Shown: positions 26,302-33,964 of the stretch, one piece after another | Layout: each line of letters starts with the position of its first letter | How positions within the stretch are numbered: the stretch's first letter is position 1 | DNA from: Dyella sp. AtDHG13 | Lineage (GTDB): Bacteria; Pseudomonadota; Gammaproteobacteria; Xanthomonadales; Rhodanobacteraceae | Length of the DNA: 64,000 nt | Assembly (NCBI RefSeq): GCF_003201105.1 | Contig: NZ_QICJ01000001.1 | Coordinates: forward strand, 496,001 to 560,000 | Direction of reading: 5' to 3' | The notes under the pieces: model-generated | The model's input: the letters and a program-made list of their open reading frames with translations, nothing else | What the model was told of the DNA's origin: nothing | Databases searched by the model: none | Program-made: the position numbers and the translations under genes

Positions 26302-26720
26302 GGTTTGAACTCGACGCTGATGACGGTGGCGTTCTGGATCAGCACGTTGCTGCCGGAGTTCTGTATCACCACCGGAATGCCCACCTCGCCGTTGAAAGCG
26401 CCGCCGTTGATGACGTTCGCCCCGGAGACGACATGGTCCGCGCTGTCGTTGCTCACCGTGCCGGTCAGCGTGGTGTTCTGCGTGACCTGCGTGCCACCGC
26501 TCATGCCGGCGAGCGTGTCGCTGTCGACACCAGCACCCAGCCCGGTCGCCTCGCCCGCATTGCCCTTGCCTTCCACGGCCGCCACGTAGACCGCGATGGG
26601 CGATTGCGCGCCATCGAGCAGGTACGCGGCGGGAATCTGCGCCTTCTCCGCACAGAGCACCGTGGGTACAGCCATCACACACAGCGCGATGGCGCCAGCG
26701 ATCCCGTTGAAAATCCGCAC
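26298..26720 (-). CDS. small secreted protein with double-glycine motif, amyloid-subunit-like
   Basis: A 140-residue exported protein. GTG 26720 is chosen because GGGAGA lies seven bases upstream; the in-frame ATG at 26753 has no ribosome site. After the signal comes VDSDTLAGMSGG (65-76), which matches the leader motif of the FapE-position protein at nearly every key place. Cleavage would release about 64 residues containing LTGTVSN and a C-terminal IQNSGSNVLIQ. Both of these blocks recur in the large Gly-rich protein encoded upstream. Its size is like FapA (about 150), but no direct FapA similarity can be claimed. Confidence 0.72.
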   Translation of the reverse strand: MRIFNGIAGAIALCVMAVPTVLCAEKAQIPAAYLLDGAQSPIAVYVAAVEGKGNAGEATGLGAGVDSDTLAGMSGGTQVTQNTTLTGTVSNDSADHVVSGANVINGGAFNGEVGIPVVIQNSGSNVLIQNATVISVEFKP

Positions 26721-26804
26721 GGCACGATCTCCCTGGGCCTGCGTATCGGGCATCGCGCGTGCTGCGCGCCGATGTCCTCAAGGCCCTTGCAGGTGCAACC
26801 GGAC

Positions 26805-26832
26805 ATGGCGGAGCCCGAGGGCTCCACCATGC
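26805..26832 (-). promoter_or_regulatory. intercistronic hairpin after the Gly-rich subunit gene
   Basis: CATGG-C-GGAGCC pairs with GGCTCC-A-CCATG around CGAG, 15 bp past the stop at 26848. With no T-run it is more likely a stabiliser or partial attenuator, which would give more of the first gene's product than of the downstream genes. Confidence 0.45.
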
Positions 26833-26847
26833 CGGACGTGGTCTCAC

Positions 26848-27720
26848 TCAATGCGCGAAGTTCAGGTTGGCCTGGACATTGACGCTCTGCTGGATCAACG
26901 ACGCTGCGCCGCTGTTCTGCGCAAGGATCGAAACGCCAGCCGCCGCTGCCGCCGAACCGTTCATCTGGTTCGACATGTCGAAGGCACCCGTGGTCGCATA
27001 GGTCGAGCCGCCTGCGCCGCCCGAACCGCCCGCACCGCCAGCACCTGCGCCGCCGGTGCCGCCACTGCCCGCGCCACCTGCACCGCCCATGCCCGCCGTT
27101 GCATCCGACGAACCACTGGTGCCGCCCGTCGAGGTCGACGAACCGCTCGTGCCCGAACCGGCACCGGCCGTCGCCGCGCCGCCCGTCCAGCTGTTGCCGC
27201 CACCGCCGGTGGCGCTGCCGCTGGAGCCCGAACCGCGGTTGCGCGAACGCGCGTTGCCATAGCTGTCGCCATCGCTGCCGCCACCGGCCGCAATCGATGC
27301 ACCGCCTGCGTCGCCGCTTGACGAACCGCTGCCGCCCGCATGGCCGCTATGCGAATAGGCGTCGCCGCCGGATCCGCCGTCGCCGCCATTGCCGCCGATG
27401 GCCTTGCCGCCACGGCCATCACCACCGCCGCCGCCGCGTCCGCCATTGGCGTTGCCGTTGTTCTGAGCATAGTTGCCGATATCCGACACGCTCAGGTTGG
27501 AGACGGTACCGGTAAGGACGCTGTTGGCCACGGCCTCACTGGTATTGAAAGAATCAGCATTGCCACCGCTACTCGCAGCGGAGCCGTACTGACCCGTCGC
27601 ATACGTGCTGTAAGTGTTGTTTGAGTCGCTGCTTCCGTGATTGTGATCGTTATCCGCAAATGCCGGCAGTGCCAAGCCCATGCCCAGCACAATTGCGGTC
27701 GCAATTAGAGTCTTACGCAT
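26848..27720 (-). CDS. Gly/Ser-rich secreted protein, putative amyloid or fibre subunit
   Basis: A 290-residue protein with a signal peptide (cleavage after AFA, about 22). Residues 92-239 are almost only Gly, Ser, Ala, Asn, Asp and Thr. The flanks are ordered: LTGTVSN at 69-75 and AQNSGAASLIQQSVNVQANL near the C-terminus, both matching the small protein encoded next. It looks like that protein with a 150-residue Gly-rich insertion. It lacks the curlin and classic Fap repeats. ATG 27720 has AGGAG eight bases upstream; ATG 27726 would leave two. As the first gene behind the sigma-54 site it is probably the major product. Other options are a surface adhesin or cold-shock Gly-rich protein. Confidence 0.72.
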   Translation of the reverse strand: MRKTLIATAIVLGMGLALPAFADNDHNHGSSDSNNTYSTYATGQYGSAASSGGNADSFNTSEAVANSVLTGTVSNLSVSDIGNYAQNNGNANGGRGGGGGDGRGGKAIGGNGGDGGSGGDAYSHSGHAGGSGSSSGDAGGASIAAGGGSDGDSYGNARSRNRGSGSSGSATGGGGNSWTGGAATAGAGSGTSGSSTSTGGTSGSSDATAGMGGAGGAGSGGTGGAGAGGAGGSGGAGGSTYATTGAFDMSNQMNGSAAAAAGVSILAQNSGAASLIQQSVNVQANLNFAH

Positions 27721-27790
27721 AGTCATTACTCCTGGAACGATGCGGTGACCCCCTGTGTGGCTGGTGTTGCGAGTCCAGCACGGCTCTTTC

Positions 27791-27805
27791 GCAACTTGCA
27801 TGCCA
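27791..27805 (-). promoter_or_regulatory. sigma-54 (-24/-12) promoter candidate of the Fap-like operon
   Basis: Minus-strand TGGCATGCAAGTTGC matches TGGCAYR-N4-TTGC, with GG and GC at the required 12-bp offset. A transcript would start near 27779, leaving a leader of about 60 nt. About 300 bp of gene-free DNA upstream would suit an enhancer-binding activator; no such regulator is encoded nearby. Confidence 0.65.
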
Positions 27806-28112
27806 TGGCGCGCGCGACGCTGTTCAGGCGCCCGATTGCCGCGAAATCAGCAGTTTGAAGCGACTCATGGCGCATGAGTCTGGCTTTGCGGAAGTGGCGC
27901 GATGGGCGAAGTGATGCATGGCTGTTACACCGTCTTCGACGAAACGGCTGTCGCCACGTCATGTCCGTTTGAGCATGAGCCGCAGGTTCAATGAGTTGCG
28001 CCGGCTTGATGATGCCGCGCCGAGTGTTGGAACAGGTGTATCAAGCGCGTTACACCGGTGCATACGAAACGATAGCAATCCCGTACAGGGTCCTGAACCA
28101 CAACGAAACTTG
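27806..28112. other. gene-free control region upstream of the Fap-like operon
   Basis: No credible gene on either strand: short open frames here lack ribosome sites. The base composition is less GC-rich than the surrounding genes. It probably holds activator sites for the sigma-54 promoter. Nothing else was recognised. Confidence 0.5.
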
Positions 28113-28113
28113 C

Positions 28114-28139
28114 AAAAAAAGAAGGAGCCTTTCGGCTCC
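28114..28139 (-). terminator. rho-independent terminator of prpE-prpB-prpC
   Basis: On the minus strand GGAGCC-GAAA-GGCTCC is followed by TTCTTTTTTT, 29 bp past the prpC stop. Confidence 0.9.
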
Positions 28140-28167
28140 TCCTCCTGTCCTGCCTTGCGCGGCGCGA

Positions 28168-29313
28168 TCAGCGCTTTTCGATCGGCACGTAGGCCTGATC
28201 CTCCGGCCCCGTGTAGTTGGCGCTGGGGCGGATGATCTTGCCGTCCTCGCGCTGCTCGATCACGTGCGCGCTCCAGCCGGAGGTGCGGGCGATCACGAAC
28301 AGCGGGGTGAACATGGCCGTCGGCACGCCCATCATGTGGTACGCGCTGGCGGAGAACCAGTCGAGGTTGGGGAACATCTTCTTCTGTTCCCACATGAGCT
28401 TCTCGATCTTCTCCGACACGTCGAACAACGTGGGGTTGCCGCCCTCGGTGCAGAGCTTGCGCGAGATCTCCTTGATGATCTCGTTGCGCGGATCGGACAC
28501 GGTATACACCGGGTGACCGAAGCCGATGATGATTTCCTTGCGCTCGACGCGGGCGCGGATATCCGCCTCCGCCTCGGCGGCGTTGCGGTAGCGCGCGATG
28601 ATTTCCATCGCCACTTCGTTGGCGCCGCCGTGCTTGGGACCGCGCAGCGCGCCGATGGCGCCGGTGATGGCCGAGTACATGTCCGAACCGGTGCCGGCGA
28701 TGACGCGCGCGGTGAAGGTGGACGCGTTGAACTCGTGCTCGGCGTACAGGATGAGCGACTTGTCCAGCGAATGCGCGTGCAGCTCGCTCGGCTTCTTGCC
28801 GTGCAGCAGGTGCAGGAAGTGGCCGGCGATGGATTCGTCGTCCGTCTCCGTCTCGATGCGCTTGCCGTTGTGGCTGAAGTGGAACCAGTACAGCAGCATG
28901 GAGCCGAAGCTGGCCATCAGGCGGTCGGCGATGTCGCGCGCGCCGGTGACGTTGTGGTCGTCCTTCTCCGGCAGCACGGTGCCCAGCACCGAGCAACCGG
29001 TGCGCATCACGTCCATCGGATGCGTGGCGGCAGGCAGCAGTTCCAGCGCGCTCTTCACCGGCGCGGGCAGGCCGCGCAGGCGCTTGAGCTTGGCGCGGTA
29101 GGCGTTCAGTTCGGCCCAGTTGGGCAGCACGCCGTGCACCAGCAGGTAGGCCACTTCCTCGAAGCAGCCCTTGGCCGCCAGGTCATGGATGTCGTAGCCG
29201 CGGTAATGCAGGTCGTTGCCGCTGCGGCCCACCGTGCACAGCGCGGTGTTGCCAGCGGCCACGCCCGACAGCGCGACGGATTTCTTGGGCTTGGGAAGGG
29301 TTTGCTCGCTCAT
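28168..29313 (-). CDS. prpC: 2-methylcitrate synthase
   Basis: Condenses propionyl-CoA with oxaloacetate to 2-methylcitrate. The 381-residue protein belongs to the short citrate-synthase type with catalytic His in ...[10 protein letters not shown] and in GFGHPVYT and Asp in the LDWFSAS region; [15 protein letters not shown] is also typical. E. coli PrpC is 389 residues. The ATG at 29313 follows GGAGACG; the longer frame starts in the intercistronic hairpin. Last gene of the prpE-prpB-prpC unit. Side activity with acetyl-CoA is common in this family. Confidence 0.95.
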   Translation of the reverse strand: MSEQTLPKPKKSVALSGVAAGNTALCTVGRSGNDLHYRGYDIHDLAAKGCFEEVAYLLVHGVLPNWAELNAYRAKLKRLRGLPAPVKSALELLPAATHPMDVMRTGCSVLGTVLPEKDDHNVTGARDIADRLMASFGSMLLYWFHFSHNGKRIETETDDESIAGHFLHLLHGKKPSELHAHSLDKSLILYAEHEFNASTFTARVIAGTGSDMYSAITGAIGALRGPKHGGANEVAMEIIARYRNAAEAEADIRARVERKEIIIGFGHPVYTVSDPRNEIIKEISRKLCTEGGNPTLFDVSEKIEKLMWEQKKMFPNLDWFSASAYHMMGVPTAMFTPLFVIARTSGWSAHVIEQREDGKIIRPSANYTGPEDQAYVPIEKR

Positions 29314-29343
29314 CGGATACGTCTCCTCAATGCATGCGACTCT

Positions 29344-29373
29344 GCCGGCCACGGCAGGAACGCCGTGGCCGGC
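29344..29373 (-). promoter_or_regulatory. intercistronic hairpin between prpB and prpC
   Basis: GCCGGCCACGGC pairs perfectly with GCCGTGGCCGGC around a 6-nt loop in the 75-bp gap. There is no T-run. It probably stabilises or separates the prpB and prpC messages. Confidence 0.5.
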
Positions 29374-29388
29374 GAATGGGGCGGCCGG

Positions 29389-30279
29389 TCAGGCCTTCTT
29401 CTGGCTGGCGAACAGCGCGTCGAGCTTTTCCTCATAGGCGTTGTAGCCGAGGAAGTCGTACAGGTCGGCGCGGGTCTGCAGCGTGTCGATGATGTTCTTC
29501 TGCGTGCCTTCGCGGCGCACCGTCTCGTAGAAATTCAGCGCCGCCTTGTTCATGGCGCGGTAGGCGCCGCAGCAGTACAGCGCGATGTCCACGTTGGCGG
29601 TGCGCAGCTCGTCGGTGGTGAAGAACGGGGTGGAACCGAACTCGGTGAGGTTGGCCAGGATCGGCACCTTCACCGCGGCCTTGAAGCGGCGGTAATCCTC
29701 CAGCGTCTTCATCGCCTCGGGGAAGATCATGTCCGCGCCCGCTTCCACGTAGGCGCAGGCGCGGTCGATGGCCGCATCGATGCCTTCCGCGGCGGCGGCA
29801 TCGGTGCGCGCCATGATCACGAAGCCGGCGTCAGTACGCGCATCCACGGCGGCCTTCACGCGGTCGACCATCTCTTCCTTGGGCACCACTTCCTTGCCGG
29901 GACGATGGCCGCAGCGCTTCTGGCCGACCTGATCCTCGATGTGCACCGCCGCCACGCCGACGTTGATGAACGAGCGGATGGTGCGCGCGATGTTGAACGC
30001 GCCGCCCCAGCCGGTATCGATGTCCACCAGCAGCGGCATCTGCGTGGCGTCGACGATGCGGCGCGCGTCGGTGAGCACGTCCTCCATCGTGGAGATGCCC
30101 AGGTCGGGCATGCCCAGCGAGTTGGCGGCCACGCCGCCGCCGGACAGGTACAGCGCCTTGTAGCCCACGCGCTTGGCCATCAGGCCGGCATAGGCGGTGA
30201 TGGCTCCCATCACCTGCAGGGGACTTTCGGCAGCAACGGCGGCGCGGAACCGCGCGCCGGGGGATGCGTTCTGGGCCAT
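29389..30279 (-). CDS. prpB: 2-methylisocitrate lyase
   Basis: Cleaves 2-methylisocitrate to pyruvate and succinate, the last step of the cycle. The 296-residue TIM barrel matches E. coli PrpB in length. Diagnostic blocks are [29 protein letters not shown], and the catalytic loop [10 protein letters not shown] with its active-site Cys. Ribosome site GGAGG at six bases. It is 111 bp after prpE and 75 bp before prpC on the same strand. Confidence 0.96.
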   Translation of the reverse strand: MAQNASPGARFRAAVAAESPLQVMGAITAYAGLMAKRVGYKALYLSGGGVAANSLGMPDLGISTMEDVLTDARRIVDATQMPLLVDIDTGWGGAFNIARTIRSFINVGVAAVHIEDQVGQKRCGHRPGKEVVPKEEMVDRVKAAVDARTDAGFVIMARTDAAAAEGIDAAIDRACAYVEAGADMIFPEAMKTLEDYRRFKAAVKVPILANLTEFGSTPFFTTDELRTANVDIALYCCGAYRAMNKAALNFYETVRREGTQKNIIDTLQTRADLYDFLGYNAYEEKLDALFASQKKA

Positions 30280-30390
30280 GAAACCTCCGCGTATAAAGCC
30301 GGGATTTTAGCGCAGTGTTCGTTCAAGCCCTGTTGCGCGGCAGCATGAATGGTTTCGAAGGGAGCGTGTGATGAAAGTGGGCGCGGGCGT

Positions 30391-32286
30391 TCATTCCCCC
30401 TGCTCCGGCCCCCGCTCCAGGGCCCGCCGTACCTCATCCAATGCCGCCGGATCATCCAGGGTCGAAAGATCGCCCGGGTCGGTGTGCTGCACCAACGCCT
30501 GCAACGAACGACGCAGCAGCTTGCCCGACCGCGTCTTGGGCAATGCGTTGACGACATAGACGCGCGCGGGCTTGGCCACCTTGCCCAACTGGTCGGACAC
30601 GCGCTGCTGCATGGCTTTCGCGACATCGACCGGCGGATCGGTCACGCCCTGCCGCAACGTGGCGAACACCACCGGCACCTGGCCTTTCAACTCGTCCTGC
30701 ATGCCGACCACGGCGGCTTCCGCGCAGGCCGGATGCGTGGCCACGGATTCCTCGATCTCGCGCGTGCCCAGGCGATGCCCGGCCACATTGATCACGTCGT
30801 CGGTGCGTCCGAGGATATTGGTGTAGCCGTTCTCGTCGCGGATCGCCCAGTCCAGCGAGCTGTACAGCAGTTCGTTGAAATGGCTGAAATAGCTGGAGAC
30901 ATAACGCTCGTCGTCGCCCCACACCGTGGTGAGGCAGCCCGGTGGCAGCGGCGGCACGAATACCAGCACGCCTTTCTGGTCGGGTGGAAGTTCGTCGCCG
31001 GTGTTTTCGTCGATCACCTTCATGCGGTAGCCCGGCGCGGGCAATCCCGGCGAGCCGAACTTCACCGGTTTCAGGTCGAGGCCGGGCATCAAGGTGATCG
31101 CGGGCCAGCCGGTTTCCGTCTGCCAGTAGTTGTCGATCACCGGCACGCCCAAGCCGTCGGTGATCCAGTGCGCGGTCGGTTCGTCCAGCGGTTCGCCGGC
31201 GAGGAACAGCCATCGAAGCTTCGACAGGTCGTACTTCTTCAGCCACGCCGCATCCTGCTTCTTCAGCACGCGGATGCCGGTGGGCGACGAGAACATGGTG
31301 CGCACGCCGTAGCGTTCGCACAGCTGCCACCAGATGCCCGGATCGGGATGCGTCGGCAGCCCTTCGTACAACAGCGACGTCGCGCCACCGATCAGCGGAC
31401 CGTACACGTTGTACGAATGTCCCACGGCCCAGCCCACGTCGGAGGTGGAGAACATCACCTGCCCCGGCGCCACGTCGAAGATGGTCGCGATCGACATCGC
31501 CATCGCCACGGCGTAGCCGCCCACGTCCCGCTGGATGCCCTTGGGCTTGCCCGTGGTGCCGGAGGTGTAGAGCAGATAGCTCGGTTCGTTCGATTCCAGC
31601 CATGCCACCGGCACGTCGGCGCCTTCGTAGAAAGCGCGCAGACTGGCGTAGTCCAGGTCGCGCCCGGCCACGCGCGTCATCTGCGGATCCAGTCCGCGAT
31701 CGATGAGCAGCACGTGCGGCGGCCGGTGCGTGGCCTCTTCCAGCGCGGCGTCCACCAGGGGCTTGTAGGGAATGACCTTACCGCCGCGCATGCCCGCGTC
31801 GGCGGCGATCAGCAGCTTCGGTTCGGCATCGTCGATGCGCAAGGCCAGGTTGTGCGCGGCGAAACCACCGAAGACCACCGAGTGGATCGCACCGATGCGC
31901 GCACAGGCCAGCATGGCGAACACGGCTTCGGCGATGTTGGGCAAGTAGATCACCACGCGGTCGCCCTTGCCCACGCCCAGCGAGGCGAGCACGGCGGCGA
32001 AGGTATTCACCTCGCGATACAGGTCGCGGTAAGTGAGCTCGCGCGTGACGCCGGTTTCCGTGGATATGGCCACCAGCGCCAGCTGGCCGCCGCGCGCCTG
32101 CAGATGCCGGTCCACGGCGTTGTAGCAGAGATTGGTGGTGCCGCCGACGAACCAGCGGCGAAACGGCAGGCGGGAAACGTCGAGGATCTGCTCGGGCGGC
32201 GTGTGCCACTGGATGCGTTGCGCCTGCTCGGCCCAGAAGGCCTCCGGCTGCTCTATCGAACGCTGATAGAACTCCTCGTAGCGCAT
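30391..32286 (-). CDS. prpE: propionyl-CoA synthetase (propionate-CoA ligase)
   Basis: Activates propionate with ATP and CoA, feeding the methylcitrate cycle. The 631-residue acyl-adenylate enzyme has the phosphate-binding loop YTSGTTGKPKG, the A5 block NYWQTETGWP, the hinge GRTDDVINVAGHRLGT and the C-terminal PKTRSGKLLRR, in which the Lys is the usual acetylation-controlled catalytic residue. The start MRYEEFYQRSIEQPEAFW fits PrpE. A close relative is AcsA, but linkage to prpB and prpC decides the name. Two candidate control sites lie upstream of it (32308-32334 and 32351-32366). Confidence 0.93.
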   Translation of the reverse strand: MRYEEFYQRSIEQPEAFWAEQAQRIQWHTPPEQILDVSRLPFRRWFVGGTTNLCYNAVDRHLQARGGQLALVAISTETGVTRELTYRDLYREVNTFAAVLASLGVGKGDRVVIYLPNIAEAVFAMLACARIGAIHSVVFGGFAAHNLALRIDDAEPKLLIAADAGMRGGKVIPYKPLVDAALEEATHRPPHVLLIDRGLDPQMTRVAGRDLDYASLRAFYEGADVPVAWLESNEPSYLLYTSGTTGKPKGIQRDVGGYAVAMAMSIATIFDVAPGQVMFSTSDVGWAVGHSYNVYGPLIGGATSLLYEGLPTHPDPGIWWQLCERYGVRTMFSSPTGIRVLKKQDAAWLKKYDLSKLRWLFLAGEPLDEPTAHWITDGLGVPVIDNYWQTETGWPAITLMPGLDLKPVKFGSPGLPAPGYRMKVIDENTGDELPPDQKGVLVFVPPLPPGCLTTVWGDDERYVSSYFSHFNELLYSSLDWAIRDENGYTNILGRTDDVINVAGHRLGTREIEESVATHPACAEAAVVGMQDELKGQVPVVFATLRQGVTDPPVDVAKAMQQRVSDQLGKVAKPARVYVVNALPKTRSGKLLRRSLQALVQHTDPGDLSTLDDPAALDEVRRALERGPEQGE

Positions 32287-32307
32287 CGCGATCGCCCTCG
32301 CTTCAAC

Positions 32308-32334
32308 GGCTGATCGGCCTAGCCTAGATCAGCC
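32308..32334. promoter_or_regulatory. inverted repeat upstream of prpE
   Basis: GGCTGATC and GATCAGCC, a perfect 8-bp pair with an 11-bp spacer, 22 bp upstream of the prpE start codon, where a repressor would overlap the promoter or leader. Confidence 0.4.
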
Positions 32335-32350
32335 TCGTGGCGTGGGCTGT

Positions 32351-32366
32351 GCGACCTTGGTCGAGT
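32351..32366. promoter_or_regulatory. candidate propionate-regulon operator (site 2)
   Basis: GCGACCTTGGTCGAGT is the exact reverse complement of the 16-mer at 17602-17617 in the prpD/acnD region, and lies 65-80 bp upstream of prpE. Confidence 0.5.
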
Positions 32367-32409
32367 CACGCGAAGACGGCCGCCATGCGACGGCCGCCTG
32401 CGCCAAACC

Positions 32410-32751
32410 TCAGAGGCAGGACACCGCCGCGTCGCGATACGCGGAGTTGTAGTCCTTCTTGGCGTTCTGGGTTTCGTACATCATGACCTGCGCGCCGGTC
32501 CCGTCGGCCGTGACGCTGATCAGCTCGTTCGCGCCGGACTTGTCGCGGCCGGTGAGTTCGCCCGACTGATCCTTGTGCGAAACGCTGACCTCGGCGGTCT
32601 CCGCCCACTTCGCACGCACGCATTCCAGATAGGTGGGAATGTCCTTGTGGGTGCGGCTGCTCATCTTGGGCGTGGTGTCGCGCAGCCCGTGCAGGCCACC
32701 GCAGGCGGTCAGGAGGGCGCAGCAGGTGGCTATCGCAAATAGTTGCTTCAT
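32410..32751 (-). CDS. small lipoprotein of unknown function
   Basis: 113 residues with a clear lipobox (LLTACGG, lipidated Cys17). The rest is hydrophilic with a pattern of beta strands (AEVSVSHKDQSGELT, ELISVTADGTGAQVMMY) and a final Cys. Ribosome site GGAAG. I do not recognise a family. It lies upstream of prpE on the same strand, but the 123-bp gap with operator-like sequences argues for separate control. Confidence 0.75.
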   Translation of the reverse strand: MKQLFAIATCCALLTACGGLHGLRDTTPKMSSRTHKDIPTYLECVRAKWAETAEVSVSHKDQSGELTGRDKSGANELISVTADGTGAQVMMYETQNAKKDYNSAYRDAAVSCL

Positions 32752-32810
32752 ATCCGGCTTCCAGTCGAGGATCGGCAGATTTAACCATAAGCGGCGCCCG
32801 GCGGAGAGAC

Positions 32811-32841
32811 TTGACCCTCACGTCGCGTGAGCCCCCACAGT
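32811..32841 (+). promoter_or_regulatory. MerR-type promoter and operator
   Basis: A TTGACC -35 box is followed by the perfect dyad CTCACG-TCG-CGTGAG (32817-32831), located where MerR regulators bind in an over-long spacer. A weak -10 (CACAGT) would lie 19 bp from the -35. It precedes the merR-family gene by 25 bp, which suggests autoregulation. Confidence 0.6.
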
Positions 32842-32866
32842 GCGCGGCACGCAATGAGGACACCCC

Positions 32867-33901
32867 ATGGAACTGACCGTAGGCGAACTTGCCAGGCGCA
32901 GCGGACTCACCGTCCGCACGCTGCACCATTACGACGCCATCGGCCTGCTGGTGCCCTCGCTGCGCTCCGCTGCCGGCTACCGGTTGTACGACCGGGCCAA
33001 TATCGAACGCCTACATCGTATCCAGGCCCTGCGCCAGCTGGGCCTGTCGCTGGCCGACATCGGAACCGCCCTGTCCGGGCCCCAGGCGCCGCTGACCGAG
33101 GTGATCGAACGCCAGATGGCGCAGCTCGACCACGAGATCACCAAAGCGACGCGTCTGCGCCAGCAACTGGGTCTGCTGCACGCGCAGCTGGCCTCCGGAC
33201 AGTCCCCTGATCTGGCCGACTGGCTGGACACCCTGGAGCTGATGACGATGTTCGAGAACTACTTTTCCACCGAGGAAATCAAGCAACTGCCCCTGCTGCA
33301 CGACGCGGCCACCCGTGCCGAATGGAGTGCGATGGTCGCGCTCGTGCAGGCGGCGATGGAACGCGGCGCGACACCGGGCGCACCCGAAGCACAGGTGCTG
33401 GCGCTGCGCTGGATGCGCACGCTGTACCGGGATACCGGCGGCAACCCGGATTTCCTGGTGCGCCTCAATCGCATGCACGACAACGAGCCGGGCTCCTGGG
33501 ATGCCCTGGGCGTGTCGGCACCGATGCGGCGCTTCATCGAGGAAGCCTTCGTGGAAGGACGGCTGGCGATCTATCAGCGCTATCTGAAGCCCGATGAGTT
33601 CGCCTTCATGCGCGAGCACTACGGCGCGACCTTCGCCGCCTGGCCGCCGCTGCTGGCGGCGCTGCGCAAGGCCATGGTGGAAGGCGTGGCGCCGGATGAT
33701 CCGCGCGCGCTCGAACTAGGCAGACAGTGGTCCGCGCTGTTCCGCGCCTACGCAGGCGATGACCCGGCGACGCACGAGCGCATTCGCCAGGCCCACGCGA
33801 ACGAGCCGGATCTCACCGACAGTTCGTGGTCCGACGAGGCGCTGACCGCGTATGTACGAACCATCCTCGCCGCGTTGCAGGCCACGCCGCGCACGCATTG
33901 A
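32867..33901 (+). CDS. MerR-family regulator with TipAS-like effector domain
   Basis: 344 residues. The N-terminal winged helix is typical (ELTVGELARRSGLTVRTLHHYDAIGLL, RLYDRANIERLHRIQALRQLG), followed by a dimerisation helix to about 120. The C-terminal part (YFSTEEIKQLP..., several helices with conserved Trp) resembles the TipAS domain, which in Streptomyces and Caulobacter SkgA binds peptide-like antibiotics or responds to stress. The region from 250 to 344 may hold a second, degenerate TipAS-like repeat. The ligand is unknown. No target gene lies downstream: the next gene is convergent mdh. Confidence 0.85.
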   Translation: MELTVGELARRSGLTVRTLHHYDAIGLLVPSLRSAAGYRLYDRANIERLHRIQALRQLGLSLADIGTALSGPQAPLTEVIERQMAQLDHEITKATRLRQQLGLLHAQLASGQSPDLADWLDTLELMTMFENYFSTEEIKQLPLLHDAATRAEWSAMVALVQAAMERGATPGAPEAQVLALRWMRTLYRDTGGNPDFLVRLNRMHDNEPGSWDALGVSAPMRRFIEEAFVEGRLAIYQRYLKPDEFAFMREHYGATFAAWPPLLAALRKAMVEGVAPDDPRALELGRQWSALFRAYAGDDPATHERIRQAHANEPDLTDSSWSDEALTAYVRTILAALQATPRTH

Positions 33902-33913
33902 GGGCGCCACACG

Positions 33914-33944
33914 CGACAAGGGCGGCACATGGCCGCCCTTGTCG
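33914..33944. terminator. palindrome between convergent merR-family gene and mdh
   Basis: CGACAAGGGCGGC pairs perfectly with GCCGCCCTTGTCG around a 5-nt loop in a 63-bp convergent gap. It lacks T-runs, so it is a candidate bidirectional end hairpin. Confidence 0.55.
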
Positions 33945-33964
33945 TGGCAACGATGGCCGTTCGC

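Noticed and set aside
26654-26720. Lipoprotein signal in the small secreted protein (TVLC)
   Set aside because: The residue before Cys is Leu, not Gly, Ala or Ser, so it is not a proper lipobox; an ordinary signal peptide is more likely.
27340-27624. Plus-strand frames inside the Gly-rich gene
   Set aside because: They are Ala/Arg/Pro-rich complements of the Gly/Ser-rich coding sequence with no start signals.
26848-27720. Gly-rich protein as a PE-PGRS or collagen-like protein
   Set aside because: It has no PE domain and no regular G-x-y periodicity; the shared flanking motifs fit the neighbouring secreted protein better.
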